From: Chitinophaga pinensis
GTDB lineage: Bacteria > Bacteroidota > Bacteroidia > Chitinophagales > Chitinophagaceae
Assembly (NCBI GenBank): GCA_945878115.1
Contig: CAMDVD010000001.1
Coordinates: 62,001 to 126,000, forward strand
Reading direction: 5' to 3'
Length of the DNA: 64,000 bases
Of the stretch, positions 19,905 to 28,226 are shown piece after piece; position 1 is the stretch's first letter; the number at the start of each line of letters is the position of its first letter. The notes beneath the pieces were generated by a model. That model saw only the letters and a list, made by a program, of their open reading frames with translations. It did no database searches and was not told the DNA's origin. A program made the position numbers and the translations under genes.

Positions 19905-20285
19905 CTATTCTTTGACAGTGCTTATTTTTAAAAAATATTTCCTTAAAATTTTATCCATCGTTTTTCCTTTTGCTAATTCATCAATTAGCTTATCTAAATA
20001 TCGAACCTTTTTCATTAATTCATCTTCAATATCTTCGATGCGATAGCCACAAATAACGCCATTTATATTTGTTGCGTTCGGATTAAGCAGTGGCGCATTG
20101 GCAAAAAATGTTTCGAAGTCAACTTTATTGTCTAACTGCAATTGCAATGATGTTTCATCATAGTCCGTGAGACAATAAATAATTTCATCTACTTCTTTTT
20201 TGGTTCTTCCTTTCTTCTCCGCTTTTTTAATGTAAAGCGGATAAACACTAGCAAATATCATTTTATAAACTCTTGAATTGTCCAT
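19905..20285 (-). CDS. DUF2200-family protein
   Basis: 126 residues, no signal peptide. The sequence V-Y-K-M-I-F-A-S-V-Y-P-L-Y-I-K-K-A-E-K-K-G with R-T-K-K-E-V-D-E-I-I and the later N-G-V-I-C-G-Y-R-I-E-D-I-E-D-E-L-M is characteristic of DUF2200. This is a small cytoplasmic family of unknown function found in many bacteria. Residues 95-110 (K-K-V-R-Y-L-D-K-L-I-D-E-L-A-K-G-K) end the conserved part. It is not clearly co-transcribed with katG, since a repeat tract and a katG promoter separate them. Confidence 0.8.
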   Translation of the reverse strand: MDNSRVYKMIFASVYPLYIKKAEKKGRTKKEVDEIIYCLTDYDETSLQLQLDNKVDFETFFANAPLLNPNATNINGVICGYRIEDIEDELMKKVRYLDKLIDELAKGKTMDKILRKYFLKISTVKE

Positions 20286-20326
20286 TTAGCATATGTTGTA
20301 GTTTTTTTTTATGTCTCAGCTCTCCA

Positions 20327-20842
20327 TCATTTTGACGTCGATGTCTTGAAATAACTTTGTCGTCCGCCCCTGTCCCCTGCACCAAAAATTAAAATATGTC
20401 CGCTCTCATTCCAGTCATTGTCGACAATTAAATCTCCTTGATTTGTCCATGCGATTCTAATTCTATTCATGTTATGTCTACCGTAAATGATTGGGATTGT
20501 TTTGCTTTCGTTTCGTAGAAAGATTTCATAGTATCCTTTTTTATCAAACTGTCCATCAAAGATTTTTTTCTTTACTGTATCGCTGTCCTTGTAAGTCACT
20601 TGAAATTTTAAAGAATCATTAGTATGAATGGATACCCAGTCTGCGTTTGTTGGATAAATTTCCAATAAGGTTAGCAGGGTCGGATTGCCATATCTGCGTC
20701 CATGAACATTAAATGAATTGTTGTCAACAATTATTGATTTTTTTTTGTCAAAATATTTCATCTGCGATTTTCTAATATGCAAACCTGTCGCGCAAGAGGA
20801 GAACAAAAAAGCCATTGCTGTAAATATTGTTGTCTTTGTCAA
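20327..20842 (-). CDS. Hypothetical lipoprotein
   Basis: 171 residues from a TTG start at 20842. The TTG start gives a proper signal (M-T-K-T-T-I-F-T-A-M-A-F-L-F) ending in S-S-C, a lipobox. The mature part is a beta-rich domain of about 150 residues (D-W-V-S-I-H-T-N-D-S-L-K-F-Q-V-T-Y, then G-Y-Y-E-I-F-L-R-N-E-S-K-T-I-P-I-I-Y-G-R), with a C-terminal Gly/Arg-rich tail. I do not recognise a family. It would sit in the inner or outer membrane facing the periplasm. It lies 41 nt upstream of the DUF2200 gene on the same strand and may be co-transcribed. Confidence 0.65.
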   Translation of the reverse strand: MTKTTIFTAMAFLFSSCATGLHIRKSQMKYFDKKKSIIVDNNSFNVHGRRYGNPTLLTLLEIYPTNADWVSIHTNDSLKFQVTYKDSDTVKKKIFDGQFDKKGYYEIFLRNESKTIPIIYGRHNMNRIRIAWTNQGDLIVDNDWNESGHILIFGAGDRGGRQSYFKTSTSK

Positions 20843-21143
20843 TTGTACTGTCTTTTAATATGCCCCAAAACCTGTACATTTCCAAAACTAAACCTAAATA
20901 AGCGACTAAGCAAGTTTCTTCTGCTCAAGTTTCTCAAATCTTAATTCTCAAAAATTAATTGAAGTTCTAATTCGAAAACCATTTCAATAAATCGGGTTTA
21001 GATTTTCTTTTCACTTGATGTTCACTCAATGAAACCATTTTTTTCATGGTAGACTTATAGCAGGATAAAGTTAAAAATTTACGCCATAACTATCCAAAAA
21101 TCATTTACCAATAACAATTTACCATTAGCCACCAATCTTTTCC
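20843..21143. other. Intergenic region with no recognised gene
   Basis: The stretch is AT-rich. It contains a weak hairpin (ACCAT/ATGGT around 21037-21052) and some local repetition (TTCTGCTCAAGTTTCTCAAA). I find no coding frame or RNA signature. Confidence 0.4.
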
Positions 21144-21947
21144 CTACAACTTAATATTATAACGCTTATTATTTATTTCTACGGTAGCATCATTTTCACA
21201 AGTGCCTTCGCCAAAATTAAGCATACGTAAGGCTTTGCCTTGTGGTTGTATTTCTACCTTGCCACGATTAATATATCTGCAAGAAACTTCTTTAATTATT
21301 GGTTCTGTGATATTGGCTGCGAAATATATTTTATTGGTATTACGTCCTGTACTTTTTCCAGTTATTTCATACACATCGTCTAACCACATTGGCGTGTCTT
21401 CACCTACAGTCCAAGTTCTTAGCTCGTTTGCATTCCAATACAATGTATCCAGAATTGCACCTTTTAATATTTTACCATTTGTAGTCAAACTGTATTCTGA
21501 TTGATTAAAAACATTCAAGCCTTTTTTTAATACATCGCAAGTTCCCATTATCAAGTTGTCATTCACATAGTATTTCTCGAAAGAAATATTGGTGATAGAA
21601 CCAGTAGAATTATAAACTCCAGTATAAGAAACTAAAATTTTACCTCTTCTGTTTCTACCGTCGTTACACATACAATTTACGGTATCAAAATCAATAACTA
21701 TGGTACCTGTATTGTGGGTAATGGTAGCGCAATATCCACTTGTTTTATAATTGGAAAGTGTCTCTCCAGTTAATTTTGTAGCCGCATCATCGGCTATGCT
21801 TAATGCATCATGATATACAAATTCACTCAGCGCTTCATCTTCTGCCATACTAGTATCTGTATCCCTTTCGCGGACACAAGAACTAAAGCCGATAAGAATG
21901 ACCAAAACTAAGGTGAAGAATGGAGAGCCGTTTTTTATTTGTTTCAT
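21144..21947 (-). CDS. Lipoprotein, paralogue A of a tandem pair with a CNDGRNRRG motif
   Basis: The ATG at 21947 (M-K-Q-I-K-N-G-S-P-F-F-T-L-V-L-V-I-L-I-G-F) starts a lipoprotein signal ending in S-S-C; the ATG at 22001 adds a charged extension and is less likely. The mature ~245 residues align along their whole length with the product of 22221-23054. Shared features are A-D-D-A-x-T-K, N-Y/S-Y-K-T-S, C-x-C-N-D-G-R-N-R-R-G, I-L-x-S-Y-T-G, a V-N-D-N stretch, R-T-W-T-x-G-E, D-D-V-Y-E-I-T-G and a C-terminal N-F/D-F-G-x-G-x-C. The beta-rich fold has several Cys that may pair. Function is unknown. Confidence 0.75.
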   Translation of the reverse strand: MKQIKNGSPFFTLVLVILIGFSSCVRERDTDTSMAEDEALSEFVYHDALSIADDAATKLTGETLSNYKTSGYCATITHNTGTIVIDFDTVNCMCNDGRNRRGKILVSYTGVYNSTGSITNISFEKYYVNDNLIMGTCDVLKKGLNVFNQSEYSLTTNGKILKGAILDTLYWNANELRTWTVGEDTPMWLDDVYEITGKSTGRNTNKIYFAANITEPIIKEVSCRYINRGKVEIQPQGKALRMLNFGEGTCENDATVEINNKRYNIKL

Positions 21948-22164
21948 GTTACGTGGTTCTTTTTTACAAAAGCGAATAAAAGTAATATAAATGCTTAACA
22001 TGACACATTTTTATACAAAAAAAATTTAAGGGTAGAAAGGGACTTCACTTTATAACGAACTACACAAGGTTTAACCACTTACGGCATAATATGCTTACAA
22101 TGCTTATGCAGTAAGTGTTTTAAAGAAATGAGTTACTATATATGCAGATTTGAAAGTATGGTAT

Positions 22165-22203
22165 AAAAAAATGACTGCTTACAGAAAATGTGTAAGCAGT
22201 CAT
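22165..22203 (-). terminator. Intrinsic terminator of the 22221-23054 gene
   Basis: Perfect 13-nt arms ATGACTGCTTACA (22171-22183) and TGTAAGCAGTCAT (22191-22203) form the hairpin. On the minus strand it is followed by a T-run (As at 22165-22170). It begins 18 nt beyond the stop codon and separates the two paralogous lipoprotein genes. Confidence 0.85.
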
Positions 22204-22220
22204 GTATAATGGAGGGAATC

Positions 22221-23054
22221 TTAATGTAATGTAATCGTATGCGTGTTACCATTGATAAGCACGGTGGCCATATTGTCGCAATTTCCATTCCCGAAATCGA
22301 TGGTGCGTAATGGTTTGCCAGAGGGTTGTAATTCTACTTTACCTGCACTGATCCAATTGCAACTTAATTCTTTGACCAAGGCTTGTGTAATATTCATGGT
22401 GTATGCAATGCCATTCGCTCTTTGTCCACTGCCACTTCCGGTAATTTCGTAAACATCATCTGTCCATGTTGGTGTAGATTCGCCTTGTGTCCAAGTACGT
22501 ACTCGATTTGAATTCCAAATAACACTGTCACCAGTATTTGCTCTTACTATCATACCATTTACAGCGATATTAAAATAACTATGGTTGGCGGTATTATGTC
22601 CCATATTGGTAATTGATTTTGTACCCATCACATGGTTATCGTTTACATAAAAATTATTAAAAGTGATAGTGTGAACTGAACCCGAGTCGCGATAATGCCC
22701 TGTATAACTAATTAAAATTTGACCTCTACGGTTTCTACCATCATTGCACAAGCAGTTTGTCGTTCCAAAATCAACAGTAATAGTCCGTGGGTTCGAAAGG
22801 GTATCTTTGGTTACTGTTGCGCATGCACTGGATGTTTTGTAACTGCCTAAATTGTCGCCACTATTTTTAGTTGAGGCATCATCGGCAATATTTCCGGCGT
22901 CGTTGTACACAAACTCACCGAGTGCATTATCGCTTGCCATTTCTGTGTCGGCGTCATTAGCGCTTGTGTTTCTCACTTTTGAGCAAGAAGTGAAAAATAC
23001 TATACAAGTCAATGCTATCAGCACTCCTGTACATTTTAATGTGTTGTATTTCAT
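22221..23054 (-). CDS. Lipoprotein, paralogue B of a tandem pair with a CNDGRNRRG motif
   Basis: 277 residues. The signal peptide (M-K-Y-N-T-L-K-C-T-G-V-L-I-A-L-T-C-I-V-F) ends in T-S-C, a lipobox. After an Asp/Ala-rich linker comes the same domain as in 21144-21947, with C-L-C-N-D-G-R-N-R-R-G-Q-I-L-I-S-Y-T-G, V-N-D-N-H-V-M-G-T, R-T-W-T-Q-G-E-S-T-P and D-D-V-Y-E-I-T-G. By eye roughly half of aligned positions are identical to paralogue A. It has its own terminator, so the two genes are probably separate transcription units that arose by tandem duplication. I cannot name a family. Confidence 0.75.
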   Translation of the reverse strand: MKYNTLKCTGVLIALTCIVFFTSCSKVRNTSANDADTEMASDNALGEFVYNDAGNIADDASTKNSGDNLGSYKTSSACATVTKDTLSNPRTITVDFGTTNCLCNDGRNRRGQILISYTGHYRDSGSVHTITFNNFYVNDNHVMGTKSITNMGHNTANHSYFNIAVNGMIVRANTGDSVIWNSNRVRTWTQGESTPTWTDDVYEITGSGSGQRANGIAYTMNITQALVKELSCNWISAGKVELQPSGKPLRTIDFGNGNCDNMATVLINGNTHTITLH

Positions 23055-23190
23055 ATTTTTAATTTTTTAGGCGCCTATGACGGTATGTTTATTTTAAAGT
23101 TTAATTTGCAGTTAAATTATAAAAAAAAGAATTTGATACTATTTAAATTTGTAGTTTTAAATTTTATAGGATTCCAGCGAGTAAACATAC

Positions 23191-24345
23191 ATGAAAAAGA
23201 GAGTAGCCATTTATGGCAGTACAGGTTCTATTGGCACACAAGCATTAGAAGTTATCAAAGAACAATCAGACATATTTCAATTAGAAGTATTGACAGCCCA
23301 CAGCAACGCAGATTTGTTGATTGCACAGGCAAAAGAATTTAAACCCAATATTGTAGTCATCAGCGATGAGACTAAATACCAAAAAGTGAATGAGGCATTA
23401 TCGCCATTACATATCAAAGTGTATGCGGGTGAAAAATCCTTGGTAGAAATTGCAGGTAGCGATACCTACGATGTGCTACTAGCGGCTATTGTAGGCTTTG
23501 CTGGACTTTCCTCTACTATGGCTGCTATCGAAAATGGCAAAACAGTTGCCTTAGCCAATAAAGAAACTTTAGTGGTTGCTGGCGATTTAGTGACTTCCAT
23601 GGTGGCACAAAAAGGCGCGAAATTATTACCAGTAGACAGTGAACATTCAGCCATATTTCAATGTCTATTGGGAGAACAAAATAACCAAATTGAAAAAGTA
23701 ATTCTTACTGCCTCTGGCGGTCCATTTTTAGGTAAAAAAACCAATTTCTTAATCAATGTAAAAAAAGACCATGCCTTACAACACCCGAATTGGAGCATGG
23801 GTGAAAAAATAACCATTGACTCTGCAAGCCTGATGAATAAAGGCTTGGAAATGATAGAAGCAAAGTGGTTGTTTGGTTTGCGCAATGAACAAATAGAAGT
23901 AATAGTACATCCTCAATCGATAGTTCATTCTATGGTACAGTTTGTAGATGGTAGTTTGAAAGCGCAAATGGGACTACCAGATATGAAGCTTCCTATTCAA
24001 TATGCACTTGCCTATCCAGGTCGTGTACCCAATACGCACAAACGTGTAGAATTTAAAAATTACCCGTCCCTCACATTTGAAGTGGCAGATTTCAAAACAT
24101 TCCGTAATCTTGCACTCGCAAAAGAAGCCATGATCAAAGGTGGAAATATGCCTTGTGTATTGAATGCAGCAAATGAAATAGTTGTTGAAGCTTTCCTTAA
24201 AAATAAAATGGGCTTCTTAGAAATGAGTGATGTAATTGAAGCTTGTTTAGAAAAAATTAGTTTCATCGCAAAACCAAGCTTGCACGATTACATGGAGTGT
24301 AATACGGAATCCAGAAATTTGGCTACCTCATTAATTAAAAAATAG
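23191..24345 (+). CDS. dxr: 1-deoxy-D-xylulose-5-phosphate reductoisomerase
   Basis: 384 residues, the usual length. The NADPH-binding start G-S-T-G-S-I-G-T-Q-A-L-E-V is at residues 9-21. The second signature (A-N-K-E-T-L-V-V-A-G-D) precedes the catalytic domain (P-V-D-S-E-H-S-A-I-F-Q-C-L), which supplies metal-binding Asp and Glu. Next come A-S-G-G-P-F, the loop S-A-S-L-M-N-K-G-L-E-M-I-E-A and H-P-Q-S-I-V-H-S-M-V-Q. It makes 2-C-methyl-D-erythritol 4-phosphate in the non-mevalonate isoprenoid pathway. It lies 10 nt before rseP, a pairing common in Bacteroidota. A TAAATTTG -7-like word precedes the gene at about 23146. Confidence 0.97.
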   Translation: MKKRVAIYGSTGSIGTQALEVIKEQSDIFQLEVLTAHSNADLLIAQAKEFKPNIVVISDETKYQKVNEALSPLHIKVYAGEKSLVEIAGSDTYDVLLAAIVGFAGLSSTMAAIENGKTVALANKETLVVAGDLVTSMVAQKGAKLLPVDSEHSAIFQCLLGEQNNQIEKVILTASGGPFLGKKTNFLINVKKDHALQHPNWSMGEKITIDSASLMNKGLEMIEAKWLFGLRNEQIEVIVHPQSIVHSMVQFVDGSLKAQMGLPDMKLPIQYALAYPGRVPNTHKRVEFKNYPSLTFEVADFKTFRNLALAKEAMIKGGNMPCVLNAANEIVVEAFLKNKMGFLEMSDVIEACLEKISFIAKPSLHDYMECNTESRNLATSLIKK

Positions 24346-24355
24346 AAAAGAATAC

Positions 24356-25732
24356 ATGCATTTATTAGCAATTGATTGGGCTTTAGTTGGCACAAAAGTC
24401 GGGCAACTTATTTTATCATTAAGCATACTCGTTATCCTTCATGAATTCGGTCACTTTATTACAGCACGTTGGTTTGGTTGTCGTGTCGAAAAATTTTATT
24501 TATTTTTTGATCCTTGGTTTTCCCTTTTCAAAAAGAAAGTAGGTGATACTGAATATGGCGTTGGTTGGTTGCCACTGGGTGGATATGTAAAAATATCTGG
24601 CATGATTGATGAAAGCATGGACAAAGAAGCCATGGCATTGCCTCCTAAAGAATGGGAGTTTCGCAGTAAGCCAGCTTGGCAAAGATTAATTATTATGTTG
24701 GGTGGTATTATCATGAATGTGATTGTAGCAATCGTTATTTATTCCTTCGTTCTTTTAAAATGGGGGTCTGATTCTATTCCTATGTCTTCTGTAAAAAATG
24801 GCGTTTATTTTCAAGATAGTTTATATAGCAGAATCGGTTTCGTGAATGGCGATAAAATACTTTCTGTCGATGGTAATGCGATTGAGTCTTTAGATGAAGC
24901 ACCGCTAAAAATTTTCATGGGTAAATCGGCTGTGGTAGATAGAAACGGTTCTCAAATCACGCTTAAATTTCCGGAAAGTTTACTAGGTACATTGGTAGAA
25001 AATAAACGAAAAGGAACAAATCTATTATTGCCTCGAATGCCTGCTATTGTTGGCTCTTATGATGGTATCAACGAAAAATCACCTTCACAAGAAGCAGGCG
25101 TGAAAGATGGCGATGAAATATTGACAGTGAATGGAATTCCTGTAACCTTTTATGATGAAATAAGACCAATATTAGTAAACAGTCCTCGCGACTCCGCAAC
25201 GCTTTTGATTAATAGACAAGGCAGTCAGGTTTTAATATCTTCTGCATTAACTGCAGAGAAAAAACTTGGACTTCCTTTCATTACGGATTTTAAAAAAATG
25301 GAAGCTTTAGGTATTTGTAAAAACATACACAAAGACTATTCCTTTATGGAATGTTTCCCAGCAGGTATAGCCTTGTCGCAAAGAAAATTGATAGACTATA
25401 TCGGACAATTTAAAAAAATAGTACAACCCAAAACTGGTGCCTACAAAGGTCTGAGTGGATTTAAAGGAATTGCCAATGCATTTCCTAGTACTTGGGATGC
25501 GCACGACTTTTGGAGCATGACCGCATTGCTTTCTCTTATTTTAGCCTTCATGAATTTATTGCCTATTCCAGCACTTGACGGTGGACATGTTATGTTCACT
25601 TTATATGAAATGGTTACTCGTCGCAAACCGAATGAGAAATTCATGGAGTACGCACAAATGGCAGGCATGATATTTCTATTGTTGTTGATGTTATATGCTA
25701 ATGGTAATGATTGGTTTGGCTGGGGGAAATAG
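24356..25732 (+). CDS. rseP: RIP site-2 zinc metalloprotease, RseP family
   Basis: 458 residues. The zinc motif H-E-F-G-H lies in the first membrane helix (His29, Glu30, His33). The third zinc ligand region, P-I-P-A-L-D-G-G-H, is near residue 405 in the last helical block. At least one PDZ domain is visible around residues 235-290 (S-P-S-Q-E-A-G-V-K-D-G-D-E-I-L-T-V-N-G), and a second degenerate one probably precedes it (R-I-G-F-V-N-G-D-K-I-L-S-V-D-G). RseP cleaves anti-sigma factors or signal peptides within the inner membrane. Co-transcription with dxr is likely from the 10-nt spacing; the client here is unknown. Confidence 0.95.
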   Translation: MHLLAIDWALVGTKVGQLILSLSILVILHEFGHFITARWFGCRVEKFYLFFDPWFSLFKKKVGDTEYGVGWLPLGGYVKISGMIDESMDKEAMALPPKEWEFRSKPAWQRLIIMLGGIIMNVIVAIVIYSFVLLKWGSDSIPMSSVKNGVYFQDSLYSRIGFVNGDKILSVDGNAIESLDEAPLKIFMGKSAVVDRNGSQITLKFPESLLGTLVENKRKGTNLLLPRMPAIVGSYDGINEKSPSQEAGVKDGDEILTVNGIPVTFYDEIRPILVNSPRDSATLLINRQGSQVLISSALTAEKKLGLPFITDFKKMEALGICKNIHKDYSFMECFPAGIALSQRKLIDYIGQFKKIVQPKTGAYKGLSGFKGIANAFPSTWDAHDFWSMTALLSLILAFMNLLPIPALDGGHVMFTLYEMVTRRKPNEKFMEYAQMAGMIFLLLLMLYANGNDWFGWGK

Positions 25733-25794
25733 CCGAGGGTGACATAGTAAAGAATAAAGCTAAGTTCTATTTTTGAAAAAGTAAACTATAGAAA

Positions 25795-26328
25795 TTGGTA
25801 AATTCTGACTTTAATATAGAAATAATAGACCTTCATTGGCTAAAAAATGAAGATGACCCAACAGACCTATGCGCGCATGGACATCTATATTTGAAAATAG
25901 GTACTCACATTATTTCTGAGTACGAAACAGGTGACTGGACATTAAGTTCTACCGCATTATCCTTTCTAAGGACAATTGAAAATAATTATGTGAAAGATGA
26001 ATATTCAAATCAACTTTTACCATGCTGTGGTTATTTCTTCATTGCAAGTGAAGATCAAAAAACGGTTATTATTCAAGGGTGTAATATTGGAATTGATTGG
26101 AAAATCATTCATCAAGACAACAACACGATAAAACATATTTTTGATAATGGTTATGAAGTAATTATAGATAAAGAAAAATATAAGAAAAAAGTCATAGGCT
26201 TTGCAGACAAAATAGAACAGTTTTTTAATGATAGCCAAACAAAAATTATTCCTTCAGATGATTTTGACAGAAGAGGCTATTTAGCATTTTGGAAGGAATG
26301 GAGAGATTTGCGTGATAGATGGAAATAA
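25795..26328 (+). CDS. Hypothetical cytoplasmic protein (TTG start)
   Basis: 177 residues. The only available start is a TTG at 25795, since an in-frame TAG lies six bases upstream and the protein contains no internal Met. The product has no signal or membrane segment. It is beta-rich at first (I-E-I-I-D-L-H-W-L and H-L-Y-L-K-I-G-T-H-I-I-S-E-Y), has a Cys pair (L-P-C-C-G-Y-F-F-I-A), and ends in an aromatic/basic helix (Y-L-A-F-W-K-E-W-R-D-L-R-D-R-W-K). The pattern resembles immunity-type proteins, but I cannot assign a family. It lies between rseP and a toxin-antitoxin pair, a likely accessory spot. Confidence 0.6.
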   Translation: MVNSDFNIEIIDLHWLKNEDDPTDLCAHGHLYLKIGTHIISEYETGDWTLSSTALSFLRTIENNYVKDEYSNQLLPCCGYFFIASEDQKTVIIQGCNIGIDWKIIHQDNNTIKHIFDNGYEVIIDKEKYKKKVIGFADKIEQFFNDSQTKIIPSDDFDRRGYLAFWKEWRDLRDRWK

Positions 26329-26373
26329 ATTGGCACATAATATTTAGCAATTCTACTATCAGGCGCTTAGTAC

Positions 26374-26500
26374 TTTTTCAATCTCCTTTTCTTTCATCAT
26401 CTTTTAGATCTCCATCCAAACTGAATTCTTCTAGACTCCTCAAGAAAGTTGCATGCAGTCCATTACCTGAAAGCTTTCCAGACAAATCCAATTTTAGGAA
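26374..26500 (+). repeat. Diverged flanking repeat, left of the ParDE-like pair
   Basis: The words TTTTTCAATCTCCTTTTC, TTTCATCATCTTTTAGATC and CCATCCAAACTGAATTC resemble, position by position, the stretch at 27122-27180 on the other side of the toxin-antitoxin pair. A weaker match is at 43731-43790 beside the PIN toxin. A second shared part (TTTCCAGACAAATCCAATTTTA) ends the unit. Divergence is high; the match is by eye. Confidence 0.45.
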
Positions 26501-26551
26501 ATTATTGAATTTGAATAAATTACTACTTACATTTGAATTCAAATAATAGCT

Positions 26552-26788
26552 ATGACAACAATTGATATTAAAGAGCAATTAATAAGTAAAATTCAAGTGA
26601 CTGATGATAAGGAAATATTATCAGGCGTATTGGAGCTATTAGAATTTGAGTTGAACAACATGGACACTTATACGCTTACTGATTCACAAAAGCAATCTAT
26701 TGCTTTATCCAAGAAGCAAATAAAAGAGGGACTTGTGTACTCCGAGGAAGAAGCCGATAAATTAACTGACCAATGGCTAAACGAATAG
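26552..26788 (+). CDS. Antitoxin of a type II toxin-antitoxin pair
   Basis: 78 residues, acidic and helical (I-D-I-K-E-Q-L-I-S-K-I-Q, D-K-E-I-L-S-G-V-L-E-L-L). It ends with the common addiction-module tail S-K-K-Q-I-K-E-G-L-V-Y-S-E-E-E-A-D-K. It overlaps the toxin gene by 16 nt, the usual arrangement. Family knowledge: such proteins bind and neutralise a RelE/ParE partner and repress their own promoter. The first half carries no recognisable DNA-binding fold, so DNA binding is not assured. A homologous-looking tail (E-E-Q-I-K-Q-G-K-G-I-A-H-S-E-I) occurs in the antitoxin at 58036-58284. Confidence 0.8.
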   Translation: MTTIDIKEQLISKIQVTDDKEILSGVLELLEFELNNMDTYTLTDSQKQSIALSKKQIKEGLVYSEEEADKLTDQWLNE

Positions 26789-27078
26789 AGTGGACTGATA
26801 ATGCGCTAAGAGAAAAAGTAGAGATATTAAAGTATTGGAAAAAAAGAAATAAATCAGAAGATTATAGTAAGAAGCTTAATGGTCTCTTCAAAAATGCAGT
26901 AAGAACAATTCAAAAGCATGCAGCGTTAGGCAGGCCAACAGAAGACCCCGAAGTAAAAAATATCTTAGCTCGAGATTATCTAATATATTTTACTGAAACA
27001 GATACATGTATTACTGTTGTGCATATACTGGATGGAAGGCGAAATCCAGATAGGTGGAAATATAGACCTAACAAATAA
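26773..27078 (+). CDS. RelE/ParE-family toxin
   Basis: 101 residues. Features of the ParE/RelE fold include the opening I-E-W-T-D-N-A-L, a long helix pair (Y-S-K-K-L-N-G-L-F-K-N-A-V-R-T-I-Q-K-H), then L-G-R-P-T-E-D-P-E-V, Y-L-I-Y-F-T-E-T and the terminal strand V-V-H-I-L-D-G-R-R-N-P-D-R-W. It would inhibit growth by attacking gyrase (ParE) or ribosome-bound mRNA (RelE); sequence alone does not separate the two. Overlap with the antitoxin and flanking repeats on both sides suggest a self-contained accessory cassette. Confidence 0.85.
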   Translation: MAKRIEWTDNALREKVEILKYWKKRNKSEDYSKKLNGLFKNAVRTIQKHAALGRPTEDPEVKNILARDYLIYFTETDTCITVVHILDGRRNPDRWKYRPNK

Positions 27079-27121
27079 GCGTGAGGTAACAAGACGCAAT
27101 TGTGCAATAGCGGTCAATTAG

Positions 27122-27225
27122 TTTTTTCAATCCTCTTTTCTTTCTTAATCTTTTGGTTCTCAAACCAAATTGAGTACTACTAAATTCTTTGCCTGACTTA
27201 TTGCCAAATCCATTTTAATAAAATC
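27122..27225 (+). repeat. Diverged flanking repeat, right of the ParDE-like pair
   Basis: The words TTTTTTCAATCCTCTTTTC, TTTCTTAATCTTTTGGTTC and CAAACCAAATTGAG match the 26374-26430 stretch in the same orientation. The tail CCAAATCCATTTTAATAAAA matches 26485-26500. The pair brackets the toxin-antitoxin genes as direct repeats about 750 nt apart. Confidence 0.45.
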
Positions 27226-27235
27226 AAAAATCCCC

Positions 27236-28225
27236 CTACCTCGGAATCTCAATACCCTTAATAATTTCGTGAATCAAATCTTCGGTAGTCGTACCGTCCA
27301 TTTCTTTTTCTGCCGATAAAGAAATACGATGTCTTAATGCTGGAATGGCTACATGGATAATGTCCTCTGGCGTTACAAAATCTCTATTGCGCAATGCTGC
27401 CAAAGCTTTGGATGTATTAAGTATGGCAATAGATGCACGAGGGGAAGCACCAAGTAGTAAACCATTATGCGATCTAGTTTGATGTACAATTTCTGCGATA
27501 TATTCCAACAGTTTATCTTCAATATTTATTTGTGAAACCAGCGAACGTAAATGATTTAGTTCTTGCACATCCATCACTTTCTTCACTTGATCTATCATCG
27601 TATGCATGCTATAATGATGTAAATGTCGACGCAGAATATCCACTTCTTGTTCCAAAGATGGATAATCAACAATCAATTTAAAAGTAAACCGATCTAATTG
27701 CGCTTCGGGCAATTGATACGTACCTTCATGCTCTACTGGATTTTGTGTTGCAATGACCATGAATGGTGGCGACATTACATAACTTTGACCATCAACCGTT
27801 ATAGTCCTTTCTTCCATTACCTCAAACAATGCAGCTTGGGTTTTAGCTGGTGCTCTATTAATCTCGTCAATCAAAACGATATTACTAAAAATAGGTCCTT
27901 TCTTAAATTCAAATTCAATGGTCTTTGGATTAAATACATTGGTTCCCATTACATCACTAGGCATCAAATCGGGTGTAAATTGGATACGCGAAAAATCTAC
28001 ATCTATCGTCTTCGCAATGAGTTTTGCGATGAGTGTTTTAGCAATGCCTGGCACACCTTCTAGTAAAATATGTCCGTTCGATAAAATGGCGACCAGCATC
28101 ATTTCTATCGTATCTTTTTGACCAACGAGTACATTGCCAATTTGCATTTTTAATTCATATACTTTAGCATGTATTGATTGAATATCTATTCTATTTTCAA
28201 AAGGGATGCTTGCATCTTGTTCCAT
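27236..28225 (-). CDS. MoxR-family AAA+ ATPase
   Basis: 329 residues. Walker A G-V-P-G-I-A-K-T is near residue 58 and Walker B I-V-L-I-D-E-I-N-R-A-P-A-K-T-Q near residue 120. Sensor motif A-T-Q-N-P-V-E-H-E-G-T-Y-Q-L-P-E-A-Q is the MoxR signature, and L-L-G-A-S-P-R-A-S-I is sensor 2. MoxR proteins act as chaperone-like ATPases, usually with a DUF58/von Willebrand partner encoded next door. Here it ends a minus-strand run with DUF4350, DUF4129 and SpoIIM genes (1-2 nt spacings). The expected DUF58 gene is absent downstream, where a toxin-antitoxin cassette sits instead. Confidence 0.92.
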   Translation of the reverse strand: MEQDASIPFENRIDIQSIHAKVYELKMQIGNVLVGQKDTIEMMLVAILSNGHILLEGVPGIAKTLIAKLIAKTIDVDFSRIQFTPDLMPSDVMGTNVFNPKTIEFEFKKGPIFSNIVLIDEINRAPAKTQAALFEVMEERTITVDGQSYVMSPPFMVIATQNPVEHEGTYQLPEAQLDRFTFKLIVDYPSLEQEVDILRRHLHHYSMHTMIDQVKKVMDVQELNHLRSLVSQINIEDKLLEYIAEIVHQTRSHNGLLLGASPRASIAILNTSKALAALRNRDFVTPEDIIHVAIPALRHRISLSAEKEMDGTTTEDLIHEIIKGIEIPR

Positions 28226-28226
28226 A

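Noticed and set aside
26319-26546. Open frame of 75 codons on the plus strand
   Set aside because: Ser/Leu/Pro-rich product read through the flanking repeat, overlapping the end of a better gene; no homologous pattern or signal.
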